A stretch of DNA of 64,000 bases from Luidia sarsii (Eukaryota; Echinodermata; Asteroidea; Paxillosida; Luidiidae): assembly GCA_949987565.1 (NCBI GenBank), contig OX465111.1:19285846-19349845 (forward strand), in the 5' to 3' direction. This document shows, one piece after another, positions 61,838 to 64,000 of this stretch. Every line of letters begins with the position of its first letter. Position 1 is the first letter of the stretch. The notes beneath the pieces were generated by a model. It ran no database searches, was not told the origin of the DNA, and worked only from the letters and a program-made list of their open reading frames with translations. The translations under genes were made by a program, and so were the position numbers.

Positions 61838-62879
61838 TCATAAGCCGATGCGGACGAAGTGCAAGGACATGCCGAAGGCTGGGATGCCTTTCTCAAAGAG
61901 CACGAAGACGTAGGGAGAGGCGCCCGGGTGTGCCGTCAGGGCGCTGTAGGCGCTGGACTCGCCGCAGATCGGCAAGGCTCCGGCCCACGTGGTGCCCTTG
62001 TCGTAGCTCCACTTGAGGGTCATGTTGAGTCCTGTATGTGTGGTTGCAGACCAGCGCAGAGGAGTGATCATTACACAAACGCTACTACCACCAGAGATGG
62101 TGATGTTGTCACGTCGGTGTTGACGTAGATGTTGTTCGCATTCTGCGGAAAAGTCTACGGTGACACCGCGTGAGTCAACTCTTTCGAGAACGAGTATGTG
62201 GCTCTGATGAAAAGTTAGATGAGACTTAATAATAAAAGGTTGGCGTGGTGGAAGCACAGTGTGGGAAGTTGGCAGAGACATGATGTAAGTCATCTCATTC
62301 GAGAAGGAGCGTGGCTCTGAAAAGAGCCAGTGAGTCAGTTAGATAAGACTTGATAAGACTCGACAAAATGCGCTAAATTTATATATTATGCGACCACCAA
62401 ACCCACCGTAACTTACAATCTATCGCAATGCGATGAGCACAGAAACTACAATGTCTCGCAACTAACAATTGGTTTTCCATTTTGAGTTGAGTCACAGTGC
62501 ATCGTAATGCTTTGTGAAATCCACCCCAATTGACCCAGGTAGTTTCTCATGGTGTCACCACAAACCTTTCACTTGTTGGTACTTCCACCATGCAAGCCCT
62601 CGAATCTTGTTTGCAAACAATTAAAGGACACAAAAAACCTCCCCAAAACCCTCACTCACTTGCAACTTGGTTACTGGGATTGGAGAAGAAGAGAACGTCT
62701 TGGTGGTAGAGCAGCCCGGCAGCACAGCTGGGCTCTACCAGGCCTCTGTCCACCGTCACGTTTGCCAGCGGGAACGTCTCGCCACCGTCGTAGCTCCGAG
62801 CCACGATGCGACAGTGGCACTCGTAGTGCTTCGTATTGCGCATGTTTAGCATGAGGGAGCCGTCCGGCAATTCGGCCAT
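61838..62879 (-). CDS. NEU1: NEU1-like sialidase, gene F, last two exons (5' part outside window)
   Basis: Exons on the minus strand: 62879-62660 and 62031-61838, joined in phase 1. They encode the N-M-R-N Arg, an Asp box S-Y-D-G-G-E-T-F, the split-codon Arg before L-N-M-T-L-K-W, a full Asp box S-Y-D-K-G-T-T-W, and S-A-Y-S-A-L with the nucleophilic Tyr. It is clearly divergent from A-E: I-C-G-E-S where others have I-W-D-K-A/S, F-E-K-G-I-P-A-F, and a short end V-R-I-G-L. The preceding exons must lie beyond position 64000, past the purine-rich intron 4. It is probably a functional, older paralogue, but only the C-terminal third can be judged. Confidence 0.85.
62160..62340 (-). mobile_element. 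Two decayed PLE-type tails
   Basis: GGTGACACCGCGTGAGTC at 62159 and GGCAGAGACATGATGTAAG near 62271, followed by a GGCTCTGAAAAGAGCC hairpin at 62311. They are in intron 5 of gene F. Confidence 0.5.
62393..62527. mobile_element. CGTAACTTACGAT-type small element
   Basis: Degenerate copy of 18808-18962: ACCGTAACTTACAATCTATC and CTTTGTGAAATCCACCCC. It is in intron 5 of gene F. Confidence 0.65.
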
Positions 62880-63134
62880 CTTGAAAAAAAACCAAACACA
62901 TCAATTGACTCAACCTAGTGAAGGTTGATTAAATCTCATGACTATATAGGGACTAGATTTCATGGAGCCACTCAAGATGTGCTTGTACACAGTGCATGAA
63001 AATCAAGCAAGTGTATTTTTATGCTATAATTGCACCTAGCATTTGAGTCCAAGTCAAACACAATCCCCATTCCTGTGAAGTGTGGTCGCCAGTCTTGCTT
63101 CAGCTAAGGAAGAACTTTCTTGGTTGATTAAACA

Positions 63135-64000
63135 TTCAGGGGGAAGGAGGAGTAAGGAGGAGGAGGAGGAGGAGTGAAAGGAAGGGGACGGAGGGGGGGG
63201 GTGGAGGAGGAGAAGGAGGGAAGGAGTGGGGAGGATCAAGGAGGGGAGGAGTGATGAAGAGGAGGGGTAGGAGTAAGGGGGAGGAGGAGTAAGGGGGAGG
63301 AGGAGGAGTGAAGATAGAGGAGGGGAGAAGTGAGGAGGGGGAGGAGTGAGATAGAGGAGGGGAGAAGTGAGGAAGGGGGAGGAGTGAAGAGGAGGGGGTG
63401 TGGGGAGGATCAAGGGGGAGGAGTGAAGAGGAGGGGTAGGAGTAAGGAGGAGGAGGAGTAAGGGGAGGAGGAGGGGGAGGAGGAGGAGTGAAGATAGAGG
63501 AGGGGAGAAGTGAGGAGGGGGAGGAGTGAGATAGAGGAGGGGAGAAGTGAGGAGGGGGAAGGAGTGAAGAGGAGGGGGTGGGGAGGATCAAGGAGGGGAG
63601 GAGTGAAGAGGAGGGGTAGGAGTAAGGAGGGGGAGGAGTAAGGGGGAGGAGGAGTAAGGGGGAGGAGGGGGGGAGGAGGAGTGAAGATAGAGGAGGGGAG
63701 AAGTGAGGAGGGGGAGGAGTGAGATAGAGGAGGGGAGAAGTGAGGAGGGGGAAGGAGTGAAGAGGAGGGGGTGGAGAGGATCAAGGAGGGGAGGAGTGAA
63801 GAGGAGGGGTAGGAGTAAGGAGGGGGAGGAGTAAGGGGAGGAGGAGTAAGGGGGAGGAGGAGGGGGAGGAGGAGGAGTGAGATAGAGGAGGGGAGAAGTG
63901 AGGAGGGGAGGAGTGAAGAGGAGGGGGAGTGGGAGGATCAAGGGGGAGGAGTGAAGAGGAGGGGTAGGAGTAAGGAGGAGGAGGAGTAAGGGGAGGAGGA
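63135..64000 (+). repeat. Purine-only minisatellite with units of about 180 bp
   Basis: GGAGGAGTGAAGATAGAGG and GTGGGGAGGATCAAGG blocks recur about every 175-190 bp (near 63230, 63407, 63585, 63777 and 63945). It fills the visible part of intron 4 of gene F and runs off the window edge. Confidence 0.93.

Overview
The window is animal genomic DNA. Genes are split by introns with consensus GT/AG borders, coding is sparse, and introns and spacers are full of simple repeats, minisatellites, tRNA-derived SINE-like repeats, hammerhead-like retroelement tails and miniature DNA transposons. The protein families (SEC16, GTF3C5, NEU1) and the repeat style fit a marine invertebrate such as a cephalochordate, echinoderm, hemichordate or lophotrochozoan. 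The sequence alone does not let me choose among these.

Layout. 1-7.1 kb: the last two coding exons and a long 3' UTR of a SEC16 homologue (+). 7.8-16.9 kb: a complete eight-exon GTF3C5 (TFIIIC subunit) gene (+) whose introns carry five different tandem repeats. 19.1 kb to the right edge: six NEU1-like (lysosomal sialidase-1 type) genes, here called A to F. A (-) and B (+) are head-to-head with 361 bp between their start codons. C, D and E (all -) are a recent tandem segmental duplication. F (-) is more divergent and runs off the right edge. Every complete copy has the same six-exon structure with intron phases 0,1,0,0,1: signal-peptide exon; Y-R-I-P and Asp acid/base exon; 88-89 residue Asp-box exon; exon ending in D/T/A-E-C-Q with the catalytic Glu; Arg exon; last exon with the tyrosine nucleophile. 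Genes A, C, D and E keep all expected catalytic residues. Gene B has His in place of the nucleophilic Tyr.

The rest is repeats. They include Penelope-like (PLE) 3' ends with hammerhead-like motifs and exact target-site duplications; a dispersed 'GAAACGTCAGGCC' tail family; four tandem arrays made from the A-box half of a tRNA-derived repeat; several MITE families; and very long purine/pyrimidine tracts, the largest about 1.5 kb of GAGGAA in intron 5 of gene D. Matching positions of simple repeats in introns 2, 3 and 4 of C, D and E show that those repeats were present before the duplications and then expanded differently.

All coordinates and reading frames come from reading the sequence by eye. 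Family assignments come from remembered conserved motifs, not from database searches.
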